In this document: piece by piece, positions 36,781 through 45,780 of the stretch
Position numbering within the stretch: position 1 is the first letter of the stretch
How the letters are laid out: each line of letters opens with the position of its first letter
Origin: Paenibacillus sp. OV219
GTDB taxonomy: Bacteria; Bacillota; Bacilli; Paenibacillales; Paenibacillaceae
Reading direction: 5' to 3'
Length of the DNA: 64,000 nt
Assembly: GCF_900110075.1 (NCBI RefSeq)
Contig: NZ_FOCJ01000005.1
Location: 62,001 to 126,000 of the forward strand
Translations under genes and position numbers: made by a program
The notes under the pieces: generated by a model
The model's database searches: none
The model's input: only the letters and a program-made list of their open reading frames with translations
Told to the model about the DNA's origin: nothing

Positions 36781-36811
36781 AAAAAAACCTACCGTTTATA
36801 GGTAGGTTTTT
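36781..36811. terminator. Bidirectional terminator
   Basis: AAAACCTACC pairs with GGTAGGTTTT around GTTTATA, just after the MFS gene. Confidence 0.88.
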
Positions 36812-36819
36812 AAGAACGA

Positions 36820-38064
36820 TTAGATAGCTTTCTCGTTCATCTGTTGATTTGCAGCAGCTTGGGTAGAATAATGGCTTGGCTTCTTCTTGCCCAGTAAGAA
36901 GTAAGCCAGCATTGCAGCAACGCTTGTAATTAGAATAATGACGCCGAGCGGAACAGCTGTGTCTTCACCCGCGATTCCGACTAGTGGAGAAACGACCGCA
37001 CCGAGTAAGAATGGAATGACGCCGAGTAAAGCAGCAGCGCTGCCTGCCATATGTTTCTGGCTCTCCATGGCCAGCGGGAATGCTGCGGTTGATGTGATGC
37101 CGATTGCCGCTACGAAGCAGAATAATGGAATGACCAATGTGAATAGCGGTCCATGAACGACGGCTACTACGATAACAGCGACACTTGCCAAACAAGCGAG
37201 CAGCAAGCCGAATAATAGGAAGGTATGTTCAGATACTCGATGGGCCATTCGCCCGACAAGCTGGGAGCCAATCATCAGGCTTATACCATTCATTCCGAAA
37301 AGAAGCGCAAACACGGTCGGCGATGCCCCGTAAATATTTTGATAGATAAAAGGCGTTCCCGAGACATACGCGAAGACCCCGGCGATCATGATTCCCTGTG
37401 CCAGCATATAGCCGACAAACTGGCGATCTCGCAAGAGCGTTCCATAGTTCCCCAGCTGTTGTAAGAAATTGCTTGGCCCTCTGTTTTCAACTGGAAGCGT
37501 CTCTTGAAGTTTCCATTTTGTGACCGTCAGCAGATATAATCCGAGCAATGCCAACGCGATAAATACACCTTGCCAATTCGTGAAGGACAGAACCCCGCTA
37601 CCCGTAACCGGCGCTACGAGCGGCCCCAAATTACCGACAAGCAAGAGCATCGAGAAAAATTTAGTGAGCTCGTGACCGCTGTACAGATCGCGTGCAATCG
37701 CGCGGGAAATGACAATGCCCGCCGAGGCAGCGAAGCCCTGTATGAAGCGGAATGCGATCAATAAACCAATATTGGGCGAGATGGAGCAAGCTAATGAAGC
37801 GATGGCATAAGCGGCCATTGAGAAAAGTAGCGGATTACGTCTACCGTGAGCGTCACTGAGCGAGCCCATAACGAGCTGACCGATACCGAGTCCGAGCAAA
37901 CAAGCGGTTAGGCTGATCTGTACAAGCGAAGCCGACGTATCGAATTGCTTCACAATCTCCGGGAAAGCCGGTAAATACATATCAATCGTAAAAGGCCCGA
38001 GTGTTGAAAATATCCCCAGTAGTAGTGCTAGTTTAAACACATTCAGACTGTTCTGTTTAGTCAT
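36820..38064 (-). CDS. MFS drug transporter, Bcr/CflA family
   Basis: 414 residues with about 12 membrane segments. FTIDMYLPAFPEI in TM1, the loop motif GSLSDAHGRRNPLL and the motif-C-like segment VGNLGPLVAPVTGSGV identify the DHA1 Bcr/CflA group, proton-coupled exporters of drugs and sulfonamides. ATG 38064 is preferred over TTG 38070. No regulator adjoins it. Confidence 0.93.
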   Translation of the reverse strand: MTKQNSLNVFKLALLLGIFSTLGPFTIDMYLPAFPEIVKQFDTSASLVQISLTACLLGLGIGQLVMGSLSDAHGRRNPLLFSMAAYAIASLACSISPNIGLLIAFRFIQGFAASAGIVISRAIARDLYSGHELTKFFSMLLLVGNLGPLVAPVTGSGVLSFTNWQGVFIALALLGLYLLTVTKWKLQETLPVENRGPSNFLQQLGNYGTLLRDRQFVGYMLAQGIMIAGVFAYVSGTPFIYQNIYGASPTVFALLFGMNGISLMIGSQLVGRMAHRVSEHTFLLFGLLLACLASVAVIVVAVVHGPLFTLVIPLFCFVAAIGITSTAAFPLAMESQKHMAGSAAALLGVIPFLLGAVVSPLVGIAGEDTAVPLGVIILITSVAAMLAYFLLGKKKPSHYSTQAAANQQMNEKAI

Positions 38065-38192
38065 GTTCAAGCAATCTCCTATTCCATATCCAATACCTTA
38101 TTTATAGTGAATCTTCTAATAATAAACGATTGTTCTACTAAAATACATCCTATCTTATTACCACCCACGCTAGCATTAACTCCACTGAACAT

Positions 38193-38765
38193 TCAGATCT
38201 GTTCTTTACGGATAGCGATATACTCATAAACGCGGGTTATTTCATCCTCATAAGAGCGATCGATCTCGAAGAATTTCTCTCCAGTTGCTGCGCAGCTCCG
38301 CCTAAACACGTCATTTTCTTTGAGATATTCCTCGATTGTGGAATCGGAGCTATCTTCTGGCGTCAAGTCGCCTCGGTTTTCAATGATGTTTCTGTACTTC
38401 AGTATCTTCTCTTCATAGTTTTCCATGATATAGCGATTGGAGAAGCCGAGGAAAACAGGAATGATGTTGCGCAAGTAGGATGTATCAAACTCTTGAAGAT
38501 AATGTGGTAAAATATAGCACCCTTCTATGACTAGACTCTGCTGATTCTCAATCGCCGTCATGATGATCCCTTTCAAGATGGGCCACAATCGATCACCAAT
38601 GTGTTCATTGCTATCCATAGGTGTGAAGCCACAATCGGCATTGCCCCGATAGATCCCCATTTTTAGATGATCAATGGAGTAGTAAGGAATCTTGTAGGTT
38701 TCGAGCAGCTTTTGAGCCATATAGGTTTTACCCATCTGACTGTTGCCGCTAATAAGAATAATCAT
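38193..38765 (-). CDS. P-loop small-molecule kinase or ATPase
   Basis: 190 residues from ATG 38765, with GAGAGGGGG upstream. Walker A is GNSQMGKTYMAQ, and a Walker-B-like strand is SLVIEGCYILP. The size resembles 2-phosphoglycerate-kinase-like and zeta-toxin-like P-loop kinases. No antitoxin lies next to it, so a toxin call is not supported. Confidence 0.75.
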   Translation of the reverse strand: MIILISGNSQMGKTYMAQKLLETYKIPYYSIDHLKMGIYRGNADCGFTPMDSNEHIGDRLWPILKGIIMTAIENQQSLVIEGCYILPHYLQEFDTSYLRNIIPVFLGFSNRYIMENYEEKILKYRNIIENRGDLTPEDSSDSTIEEYLKENDVFRRSCAATGEKFFEIDRSYEDEITRVYEYIAIRKEQI

Positions 38766-38843
38766 CGAATTCCCCCTCTCTATAAAGAACAGGTACAATC
38801 ACTTGGATTGTACCTGTGATGTTTCGGTCATTTCAAACTACAT

Positions 38844-39749
38844 TCAGCTCTTTGGACCTTGGCCAGCCGCTTGCAGACGACGCTTTGCTTCTTCGTATAT
38901 CTCTCCTGAAAGTGCGCCCTTCTCGGCAATTCGAATATTCTCGGCAAGATGCTCCGGATTCTTCGTTCCAACGATCGTCGTGGACAAATTCGGATGGCTG
39001 AGCGTGTACCGAAGGATAAAGCCAGTCCGACTTTCGCCTTCCTCCAGCAACTCATCCAGCTGCGCCTTCTCCCAAACAGCCCAGCGATCCTCATTGCCAA
39101 GTCCTGCGCCAGGTTCCCCGCGACCTACACCACCGCGAATGATCGTTCCTGCACCGGCATTCGCCGCATCCGAGATGATGTTCTCATGATCTCTTTCAAG
39201 CGCGGAGTATGGAATTTGGAAGCTGTCGTACACGCCGGATTGAATGTAGCTTGCAATGTGTGGTAACGTCGAGGAAATGCCGATCCAGCGTACTTTACCG
39301 GAAGCCTGAATTTCCCGAAGCACCTCTACCAAGTTGCCTTCTTCAGTCTGCTCAACAGTCGGATTATGGAGCTGCAACAAGTCAATATAGTCCGTATTCA
39401 TTCGACGCAAGCTTGTTTCAATGTTGTGCAGCAAGTTATCCCTTGTCCAAACATGAGGCGTTTCATCGTGATCGCCGCAATTGACTACTGTACATCCGCA
39501 TTTTGTTGCAAGAATATATTCGTCACGGCGTTTGCTGATGAAGCGGCCGATGTATTCTTCGCTTAAGCCGTAATCATAAGCAGTATCGATAAAATTAATG
39601 CCCGCATCAAGCACGGTGTTTAAGATTCGATCAGCCTCGGAGTCCGTGACGGATCGACCTCCCCATATCCGCGGGCCACGAATTTCCATGGCGCCAAATC
39701 CTAATTTCGTTACCTCGAGTCCTGTTCTACCTAGCACTGCTTTCTGCAT
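38844..39749 (-). CDS. Aldo/keto reductase
   Basis: 301 residues. Catalytic tetrad: Asp and Tyr in FIDTAYDYGLSEEYIG, Lys in LATKCG and His in LLQLHNP. NADP-dependent TIM barrel; a Cys-rich patch KCGCTVVNCGDHDE after the Lys is notable. GAGGAGG precedes the ATG. Distant paralogue of the gene at 51669-52565. Confidence 0.92.
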   Translation of the reverse strand: MQKAVLGRTGLEVTKLGFGAMEIRGPRIWGGRSVTDSEADRILNTVLDAGINFIDTAYDYGLSEEYIGRFISKRRDEYILATKCGCTVVNCGDHDETPHVWTRDNLLHNIETSLRRMNTDYIDLLQLHNPTVEQTEEGNLVEVLREIQASGKVRWIGISSTLPHIASYIQSGVYDSFQIPYSALERDHENIISDAANAGAGTIIRGGVGRGEPGAGLGNEDRWAVWEKAQLDELLEEGESRTGFILRYTLSHPNLSTTIVGTKNPEHLAENIRIAEKGALSGEIYEEAKRRLQAAGQGPKS

Positions 39750-39940
39750 TCTGATTCCTCCTCAAACGAATAGTGAATCCTAAACCCTACATGGATATGC
39801 AAATATAATGTGAGTATCATCATGAACGCATCAACCATGTTCTATTATATCAATAGCCCCCCTCTAGCATAAGAAGTGAAAAAATGATTACTCACTAACC
39901 TTTAAGTAACTACTGCGTGGTAGAGGTACGAGGTGCATAC

Positions 39941-39978
39941 AAAAAAGGAGTCTGGAATACTCCAGCCCCCTCTCCTTT
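39941..39978 (-). terminator. Terminator of the primase-like gene
   Basis: AAAGGAG and CTGGA arms pair with TCCAG and CTCCTTT. Six A precede it on the plus strand. Confidence 0.65.
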
Positions 39979-39993
39979 ATCCGTAACGGTTGT

Positions 39994-40839
39994 TTATAAC
40001 GTTAAAGCTAATCTCTTGATAAGCTCGGCCTGCGTAAAAGGACGCTTTCTCCCCCAGCGCTTCACGCGAACGAGGTAAGGGCTTGCCGGATTCTTCCGGT
40101 GGTAGAAGCCGGGAACACGCATGACTCGACCGAGATCTGTGATAGAGGGATCTGAGTTGAATTTGCGAACGAGCGCCTTCTGAATAGACACGAACCGGCC
40201 AAGCGATCCATTTCTGATTGCCCAATAGATATGATAGCCGTTCTTGGTCTCGACGATCAGCGAAGTGCGAAGGTGCTTCCGGTGCTTTATGAGAAATCTC
40301 CGTTTCAGCTGCTGTACTCTTCGCCTGCTACGCAAAGCGAGCAATCGGTAACGTCCTTGCTTAGTAGGCGTCAAAGTGACGGATAGGATCTTTTCTACGG
40401 GATCTGCTTGCAGCTCCTTCATTCGCTGCTCTGCCTCTTCGATCGAATGAAACCATTCAGATATCTTATTAAGGTCAACGTCGATGAAATGAGCGCGAAC
40501 CTTCTGGAAGTCACCACGAGCCTTTTCCCGGTAGTTGATGGTCATGAACACCGCGTAGCCGTCCTTGTTTCTGAGCAGCAGAGGAATTGGCTTATTGGCA
40601 TAGGTCAGCAACTTAATCCGAGGCAGCCGGTACTCCATCAGCTTCATCTTCTTATGCAACGTCATCGCCCGCTTCTTACTGTGCGAAGTCGGCTGAACAG
40701 GCACCCGTGCCATAGTGTCGTGGACGAGGGTGAAATGCAATGTTTGGTTTCTTTTACAACCAAGCTTCTTTATAAAATAACGGAATTGGCGGGAACGCAG
40801 CCACATGCTTCTTGCATGCAGTGTCAAACGCTGCTCCAC
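39994..40839 (-). CDS. Orphan RepB-like archaeo-eukaryotic primase (AEP) domain protein
   Basis: 281 residues from GTG 40839, with AAAGGATGTG upstream. AHFIDVDLN gives the AEP hhDxD metal pair (Asp120, Asp122); SLIVETKNGYHIYW holds the second motif His (His203); SDPSITDLGRVMRVPGFYHR has the third acidic and arginine positions. These are the motifs of plasmid RepB-type and phage primases. The first 70 residues are very basic. No helicase, replication origin or integrase adjoins, so this is a lone primase fold, perhaps domesticated. Confidence 0.7.
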   Translation of the reverse strand: MEQRLTLHARSMWLRSRQFRYFIKKLGCKRNQTLHFTLVHDTMARVPVQPTSHSKKRAMTLHKKMKLMEYRLPRIKLLTYANKPIPLLLRNKDGYAVFMTINYREKARGDFQKVRAHFIDVDLNKISEWFHSIEEAEQRMKELQADPVEKILSVTLTPTKQGRYRLLALRSRRRVQQLKRRFLIKHRKHLRTSLIVETKNGYHIYWAIRNGSLGRFVSIQKALVRKFNSDPSITDLGRVMRVPGFYHRKNPASPYLVRVKRWGRKRPFTQAELIKRLALTL

Positions 40840-40958
40840 GGAATCACATCCTTTATTTTGCTCATATCACAATGTATTCTCCTAAACATATTTATTCTGC
40901 CGAGCTGCCGGACGTGTGGTCACTCATCCCCTGGCTCATTGACACGTATGGAAAGAAC

Positions 40959-40982
40959 GAAAAAAGGCTGCCATAGGCAGCC
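40959..40982 (-). terminator. Terminator, GGCTGCC/GGCAGCC stem
   Basis: Three-base loop ATA with an A tract on the plus strand, after the nucleotidyltransferase gene. Confidence 0.8.
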
Positions 40983-40996
40983 CTTCTGTTCTGGAA

Positions 40997-42076
40997 CTAA
41001 CTCATATACTGAGCATATAATTGCTCAATGGTATCGTAGCGTTCTACCTTTCTGCCGACCTTAACATATTCGTCTAGGTACTCATCCATCATTTGAAGGA
41101 ATTTCTCTTTCATTCCTTGTAATTCACTTGCATCAAAGTGCTGCATCAAATCAAACCTTGGTGTTCCTTTAACCGCAGCCATCTCATCGAGATATTCTTG
41201 AGCTCCTAAAGCTGCATGAAACGCATACGATGTATCGTTAGTCTCAACACTGTTCATTATTTTATTTCGACAGTTGCACCACAATTCTTCGTATGTTCCT
41301 CTAAGATTATCGAAAGTCGGAGTCGGTTTTACAAGGAAGCTCGTACACATTGTTCGATGTAACTCCGTAACGCTTCTCAGAATAGTCAAAGATGCATGTC
41401 GGATGCCTTCTATCGTATTTGCTTCAATTACTGTCATGTATAAGGATTCCAGATCGTCTGGGATATAGCGATACATGCAGATTTCTTCCAAATACCGCTT
41501 GATCCCCCGTTTGATGCACGTGTTATTCATGCTGACCAAGGCATTGACCAGATTATAGATAACACCAGCAGATGCATGGCGCACTGAGCCGATATCATCA
41601 GCCAGCATGGTAGCGCTGTATTCTTGCTTTGCAATATCGATCCATTTTTTTGCTCGAATAAGACACTCTTCTCCAATTGGCTTTGCAAGCGCATCTAGAG
41701 CTTTTTGCCTAAACTTATTAAATTTCTCTAAATCCTCCGTCTTTGCGTAATAGAGAATTTCGAGATCGGTTAGGCTCGAAACTCCCGGACTCTCCAAGCT
41801 CGCTTGCGCCTGGATTCGAGTGTCCCAAGGCGTGCAATACATATCATATCCGACTTCATCTAATATAAAGCAATAGGATATCCCCCAGGCCCGGTCCGTG
41901 TTATTAATGATAATGAGGTCAAGATCGCTCTTCTCGTGGAAGTCTCCGGTTCTCATAGAACCTGTAAGCCCAATAATTGCTATATCATCAGGAAAATCTC
42001 TTTTTGCACGTTCAATCACCATCTTTATGAGCCGTTCATTCTTCTCCATCAGCTGCTTCTTGATTAATTCGTTCAT
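40997..42076 (-). CDS. Nucleotidyltransferase-domain protein
   Basis: 359 residues. IIGLTGSMRTGDFHEKSDLD is the GS-x-DxD motif of the Pol-beta/kanamycin nucleotidyltransferase fold. A helical C-terminal half (about 120-355) resembles substrate-binding parts of these proteins. AAAGGGTG precedes the ATG. Could modify a small molecule or RNA; resistance function not shown. Confidence 0.82.
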   Translation of the reverse strand: MNELIKKQLMEKNERLIKMVIERAKRDFPDDIAIIGLTGSMRTGDFHEKSDLDLIIINNTDRAWGISYCFILDEVGYDMYCTPWDTRIQAQASLESPGVSSLTDLEILYYAKTEDLEKFNKFRQKALDALAKPIGEECLIRAKKWIDIAKQEYSATMLADDIGSVRHASAGVIYNLVNALVSMNNTCIKRGIKRYLEEICMYRYIPDDLESLYMTVIEANTIEGIRHASLTILRSVTELHRTMCTSFLVKPTPTFDNLRGTYEELWCNCRNKIMNSVETNDTSYAFHAALGAQEYLDEMAAVKGTPRFDLMQHFDASELQGMKEKFLQMMDEYLDEYVKVGRKVERYDTIEQLYAQYMS

Positions 42077-42187
42077 ACGTTACACCCTTTCTTGGAGCCG
42101 TCCTACTCAGGCAACTATTTCAACTTGAGTCTATCGATTTAGCGGGGCGATTGCTATGTAGAAGTTGTTTTAACTCATCTTATACAC

Positions 42188-42228
42188 AAAAATCCGCTAA
42201 ACAGTCTTCTTGACTGCTTAACGGATTT
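42188..42228. terminator. Terminator of the CD3324-family gene
   Basis: AAATCCG and ACAGTC arms pair with GACTG and CGGATTT. It ends three bases from the stop codon. Confidence 0.75.
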
Positions 42229-42230
42229 GA

Positions 42231-42497
42231 TTAGTCCTTTTTATAAATAATTTTCTTTATGCTTTCGTGGGACAAGAAATACCGATCCGACAGCTCACGC
42301 ATGCTGACTCCACCACGGTATAGTGATTTAATCTCAGCGTTTCGAGCGGAGACCATACTTTTACTGCGAGTATTCTCGCCCCATTTACTATGTGCCTCTT
42401 TGGGTTTTGGAATATAAACCAATTCGCCTTGAACATATTGTTGAATGATAAGTAGTAATTCTTCCGGGAAAATGGACTCGGCTTTTGAATATTTCAC
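42231..42497 (-). CDS. CD3324-family helix-turn-helix protein
   Basis: 88 residues from GTG 42497, with AAGGAGTGA eight bases upstream (GTG 42506 overlaps that site). IFPEELLLIIQQYVQGELVY, then IPKPKEAHSKWGENT and a Mor-like HTH (GVSMRELSDRYFLSHESIKK) match CD3324-type proteins. Probably binds DNA; no target seen. Confidence 0.85.
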   Translation of the reverse strand: MKYSKAESIFPEELLLIIQQYVQGELVYIPKPKEAHSKWGENTRSKSMVSARNAEIKSLYRGGVSMRELSDRYFLSHESIKKIIYKKD

Positions 42498-42724
42498 TTG
42501 CCTCACTCCTTATTTAATGGATCAATAAGGTAGCAAAGCCAGCTTGAAGAAAATAACGATTGGTAGTTGGCAATGTGAAATTATTTAACCTCTATGCAAA
42601 GCATTGCCATTTCCTTCACTGGCTTTGCATAGAGCCGCGCATGTAAGAATCCTACTCCGATTGGTTTCAATAGCTACACCTCCATATAAGAAATCTGCCA
42701 TCTATTCGCAAGTATAACAAAGTT

Positions 42725-43225
42725 TTACCCCGATTTCTTGTTGTTTAACTGTTTATGAACCATGTCTTTCATCGCAGACACGGTTGTTCGCTTATATTGA
42801 ATTCCCAGCCGAAGCACCTGCAATTGTTCTCTGCGAGAGAGACTCTTGAACCGAGGTTCCTGCTTCAAGAAGCGACGGATAATGGCCCAACTGCTTGACG
42901 GGGTTCGTTCCCGCTTCATGTATGGCACTTCATAAGGCAAATTCTGCTTGCGTATCCGTTGAATCAACGAACTCAGCTTGGCCGACGCTTTAGTCTCGTC
43001 TACAAGACATGGCGCAGCTGATTTCCTCGTGTACTTCTTTAGGTAATCATAATGGCTGCTTCCACTCACCAGGACGTAGCCGCCAGCTTTCCTGCTCTTG
43101 CGGACAATCATGAGCTGCATACAATCCTGTGCGGTCCGTTTGAGCTCCTTGATTCGATTCGTTAGCTGGGTCGTTAATCCGGGTTTGATCTTGCTAAGGG
43201 GGATATACTGAACCGTATATTTCAT
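42725..43225 (-). CDS. ParB-N-like orphan protein
   Basis: 166 residues from ATG 43225, with GGAAGGGGTG upstream. The N-terminus (YIPLSKIKPG, then GGYVLVSGSSHYDYLKKYTR) follows the ParB-N pattern but has GSSHYDYL in place of the usual GERRxxA motif. The C-terminal 80 residues are basic and helical. No ParA gene adjoins, so it is not a partition pair. Confidence 0.6.
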   Translation of the reverse strand: MKYTVQYIPLSKIKPGLTTQLTNRIKELKRTAQDCMQLMIVRKSRKAGGYVLVSGSSHYDYLKKYTRKSAAPCLVDETKASAKLSSLIQRIRKQNLPYEVPYMKRERTPSSSWAIIRRFLKQEPRFKSLSRREQLQVLRLGIQYKRTTVSAMKDMVHKQLNNKKSG

Positions 43226-43389
43226 GGCATTCACCCCTTCCAGGTTTTCTTATATATATGCACTTCGCCTTCCTCAAGCGACCCTTACGCGATTAAATAA
43301 ATTCGAAGTTCGATCGATTTTTTAAAATTTGGTTTACAACGACAGTGCGACAGCATATAGTTAATTTAAAAGTTTTGCATCAATGCAAC

Positions 43390-43448
43390 ATTTTGTCCCT
43401 TGAACAAGTATGCTTTTTTTTGACAATTGTTTTGCTCTTGGACAAAAT
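43390..43448 (+). promoter_or_regulatory. Promoter and inverted repeat before the multicopper oxidase operon
   Basis: TTGACA (43420-43425) and CAAAAT (43443-43448) are 17 bases apart. An inverted repeat, ATTTTGTCC (43390-43398) and GGACAAAAT (43440-43448), brackets the promoter, its second half covering the -10. A separate palindrome TTGCATCAATGCAA lies just upstream (about 43376-43389). A metal- or redox-responsive regulator is a reasonable guess. Confidence 0.55.
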
Positions 43449-43482
43449 AGTTTCCCTAATACAAAAAGGTGGTGTTCTCGAA

Positions 43483-44538
43483 ATGACGTTCGATCCAAAG
43501 CGTCCGGTATCTAGACGACAGGTGTTAAAGTGGGGCGCTGTCAGCGCGCTTGGTGTTATCGGCAGTTCCATACTTAATCCCGTATCCTTGTTCTCGAAAT
43601 CCGTGAGTGCCGCGGAGAATCAAACGGGACATACAGGGCATTCGGGCAGTGAGAACAAGAAGCATCAACAGATGGCGCACGGTTACGATCCGGGAACCGG
43701 TATGACGGACGGTTTGAAGCAAGCCATCAATGCACTCACGGATTTTGATTACGGCAAAGTCAGTACGCGGGCCGATGGGAAAACGGTAAGAGACTATAAA
43801 TTGGTCGCGGTGGACGTCGAGGTCGAAATCGCCAAAGGTATTAAGTTCCCCGGATGGGCTTACAACGGTACGATACCCGGTCCGACGATCCGATGTACGG
43901 AAGGAGATATTGTGCGTGTTGAGTTCTGGAATGGATCCATGCATCCACACTCCATTCATTTTCATGGCATCCATTCGCCGAAGATGGATGGTCTAGAGCC
44001 TATCCAGTCCGGAGACAAATTCATCTACGAGTTTGAAGCCAAACCGGCCGGTATGCATGTTTATCACTGCCACATCCCTCCACTCGCCAAGCATATCCAC
44101 AAAGGGCTTTATGGCAATCTTATCATTGATCCGATAAAGCCAAGGAAGCCGGCCAAAGAGTTGAACATGGTGATGAATGGATACGATTTGGACTTGGACG
44201 GCGCGAATGAGGTGTATACGGTGAACGGCTATGCGTTCGCATTTCAAGCCTACCCCATTCAAGTTAAAGTTGGGGAAATGGTTCGGATTTATCTCAGTAA
44301 TCTGACAGAGTTCGATCTCATCAATTCTTTTCACCTGCATGCAAATATCTTCAAGTATTACGAAGTCGGCGCTGACCCGGACGCCCGTCCCATCATTACA
44401 GATACGATTATGCAGTGCCAGGGACAGCGCGGCATACTTGAGATCGTCTTCCCTGAACCGGGCAAATACATGTTCCACGCACACCAGAGCGAATTCGCCG
44501 AGCTGGGATGGATGGGGTTCTTCGAAGCTAAAGTTTAA
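43483..44538 (+). CDS. Tat-exported two-domain multicopper oxidase
   Basis: 351 residues from ATG 43483, with AAGGTGGTG upstream. The Tat signal has SRRQVLKW (Arg11, Arg12), a hydrophobic helix and an AxA-type end. A His-rich patch (TGHTGHSG to KKHQQMAH) follows. Copper motifs are HPHSIHFHG (His154, 156), YHCHIPPLAKHIHKGL (His195, Cys196, His197), HLHANIF (284, 286) and FHAHQSEFAELGWMGF (332, 334). This is the two-cupredoxin layout of NirK and small laccases, with the extra histidines of a trinuclear site, so oxidase rather than nitrite reductase is favoured. First gene of an operon with a ZIP transporter and TatA. Confidence 0.88.
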   Translation: MTFDPKRPVSRRQVLKWGAVSALGVIGSSILNPVSLFSKSVSAAENQTGHTGHSGSENKKHQQMAHGYDPGTGMTDGLKQAINALTDFDYGKVSTRADGKTVRDYKLVAVDVEVEIAKGIKFPGWAYNGTIPGPTIRCTEGDIVRVEFWNGSMHPHSIHFHGIHSPKMDGLEPIQSGDKFIYEFEAKPAGMHVYHCHIPPLAKHIHKGLYGNLIIDPIKPRKPAKELNMVMNGYDLDLDGANEVYTVNGYAFAFQAYPIQVKVGEMVRIYLSNLTEFDLINSFHLHANIFKYYEVGADPDARPIITDTIMQCQGQRGILEIVFPEPGKYMFHAHQSEFAELGWMGFFEAKV

Positions 44539-44557
44539 GGAATGGAGGTGAGGTGCA

Positions 44558-45754
44558 TTGAACACGGAATTCGTAACTGTGAAAGAAAAGCTGAACAACT
44601 CCAAGCGGTTTTGGTTATGGGGCCTTATCCCCTTCGTTCTACTCGTTATCATTATCTCTCTCCTCTCAACTCTGGGAACCGGCATTAAGGATAAGTCCGC
44701 AGCACCGATTGAAGTGTTGGACATCCAGAGGATTATGATGACCGAAGAGGGATTTACTTTAAAGGTTCTGAACACAGGCCCGGAAACTGTGACGATCGCG
44801 CAAGTCGTAGTAAACGATGCTTTCTGGAATGCCGATTTCCACTCAAGTCCAACCGTCGGCAGGTTCGGCGAGACCGAAATCACGATCCCATATGGTTGGG
44901 TAGAAGGCGATCCGTATACCATCGTCCTGATTACGACCAATGGATTGCTGTTTACTGCTGAAGTTCCTGTAGCGAGTATGACGCCAGAGCTTAATACGAA
45001 TCGGTTCCTTCAATACGCGCTGATTGGGTTCTATGTCGGCGTCGTCCCAGTCGGACTGGGCTTGCTGTGGTTCCCGTTCATGAGACGGTTCTCCGATCGA
45101 GGAATTCAAGCTGTATTGGCGCTAACGGTCGGATTGTTAATCTTCCTCGTGATCGATACCTTTCAAGAAGGCTTTGAGCTCGCGGCAGCGGCACCAGGAA
45201 TTTTCCAAGGCACCGGTTTGGTATGGCTTGCGGCATTACTCAGCTTTCTGTTCCTGCTCGCTGTAGATCAGTCGAATGACAAGATAGGCTTTGCATCCGG
45301 CAAGAGAGTAGCTTACAAAATCGCTGGAGGAATTGGTCTTCATAATTTGGGAGAGGGACTTGCGATCGGGGCTGCATTCGCGGCGGGCAATGCCGCTCTG
45401 GGCACCTTCCTGATTATCGGATTCACTCTGCACAATATTACAGAAGGCGTCGGCATTGCGGCTCCGATGTTGAAGGATCGACCAGGTCCGAAGACTTTTC
45501 TTACCTTGGCAGTACTGGCCGGTGGACCTGCAATCTTAGGTACATGGATCGGAGGCTTCCTATTTAACCCTACACTGTCTGCCTTGTTCTTCGGCATCGG
45601 CGCGGGAGCGATCCTGCAAGTGGTCTATGTCATTAGCAAAATGATCGTAAGAGAAGCAAGCAAATTAGGTTCCCCTGCCGTCTCTTGGTCTAACTTCGCT
45701 GGCCTTTCGCTTGGCGTAGCTATCATGTATGCAACGGCAATATTAGTACACTAA
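44558..45754 (+). CDS. ZIP-family metal transporter with N-terminal extracytoplasmic domain
   Basis: 398 residues from TTG 44558, with GGAGGTGAGG upstream. TM1 is near residues 18-40, then a beta-rich domain outside the membrane (about 48-145; GFTLKVLNTGPETVTIAQVV), then eight ZIP segments. GLHNLGEGLAIG (His262, Asn263, Glu266) and TLHNITEGVGIA (His292, Asn293, Glu296) are the two ZIP metal-binding helices. ZIPs import Zn, Fe or Mn. The extra N-terminal domain is not part of ordinary ZIPs. It begins 19 bases after the oxidase. Confidence 0.88.
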   Translation: MNTEFVTVKEKLNNSKRFWLWGLIPFVLLVIIISLLSTLGTGIKDKSAAPIEVLDIQRIMMTEEGFTLKVLNTGPETVTIAQVVVNDAFWNADFHSSPTVGRFGETEITIPYGWVEGDPYTIVLITTNGLLFTAEVPVASMTPELNTNRFLQYALIGFYVGVVPVGLGLLWFPFMRRFSDRGIQAVLALTVGLLIFLVIDTFQEGFELAAAAPGIFQGTGLVWLAALLSFLFLLAVDQSNDKIGFASGKRVAYKIAGGIGLHNLGEGLAIGAAFAAGNAALGTFLIIGFTLHNITEGVGIAAPMLKDRPGPKTFLTLAVLAGGPAILGTWIGGFLFNPTLSALFFGIGAGAILQVVYVISKMIVREASKLGSPAVSWSNFAGLSLGVAIMYATAILVH

Positions 45755-45780
45755 AGCATTTTGAAGGAGAGTCATTCTAA

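Noticed and set aside
38193-38765. Zeta-type toxin of a toxin-antitoxin pair
   Set aside because: Only the P-loop is shared and no small antitoxin gene adjoins.
39994-43225. Integrated plasmid with primase and ParB partition pair
   Set aside because: No ParA, integrase, origin iterons or attachment sites; each gene has its own promoter region and terminator.
43345-43482. N-terminal extension of the multicopper oxidase by 46 codons
   Set aside because: It would place a hydrophobic stretch before the Tat motif and include the promoter; ATG 43483 has a good ribosome site.
43483-44538. Copper nitrite reductase (NirK)
   Set aside because: The HCH motif and the late HAH motif add histidines expected for a trinuclear oxidase site, and no denitrification genes are present.
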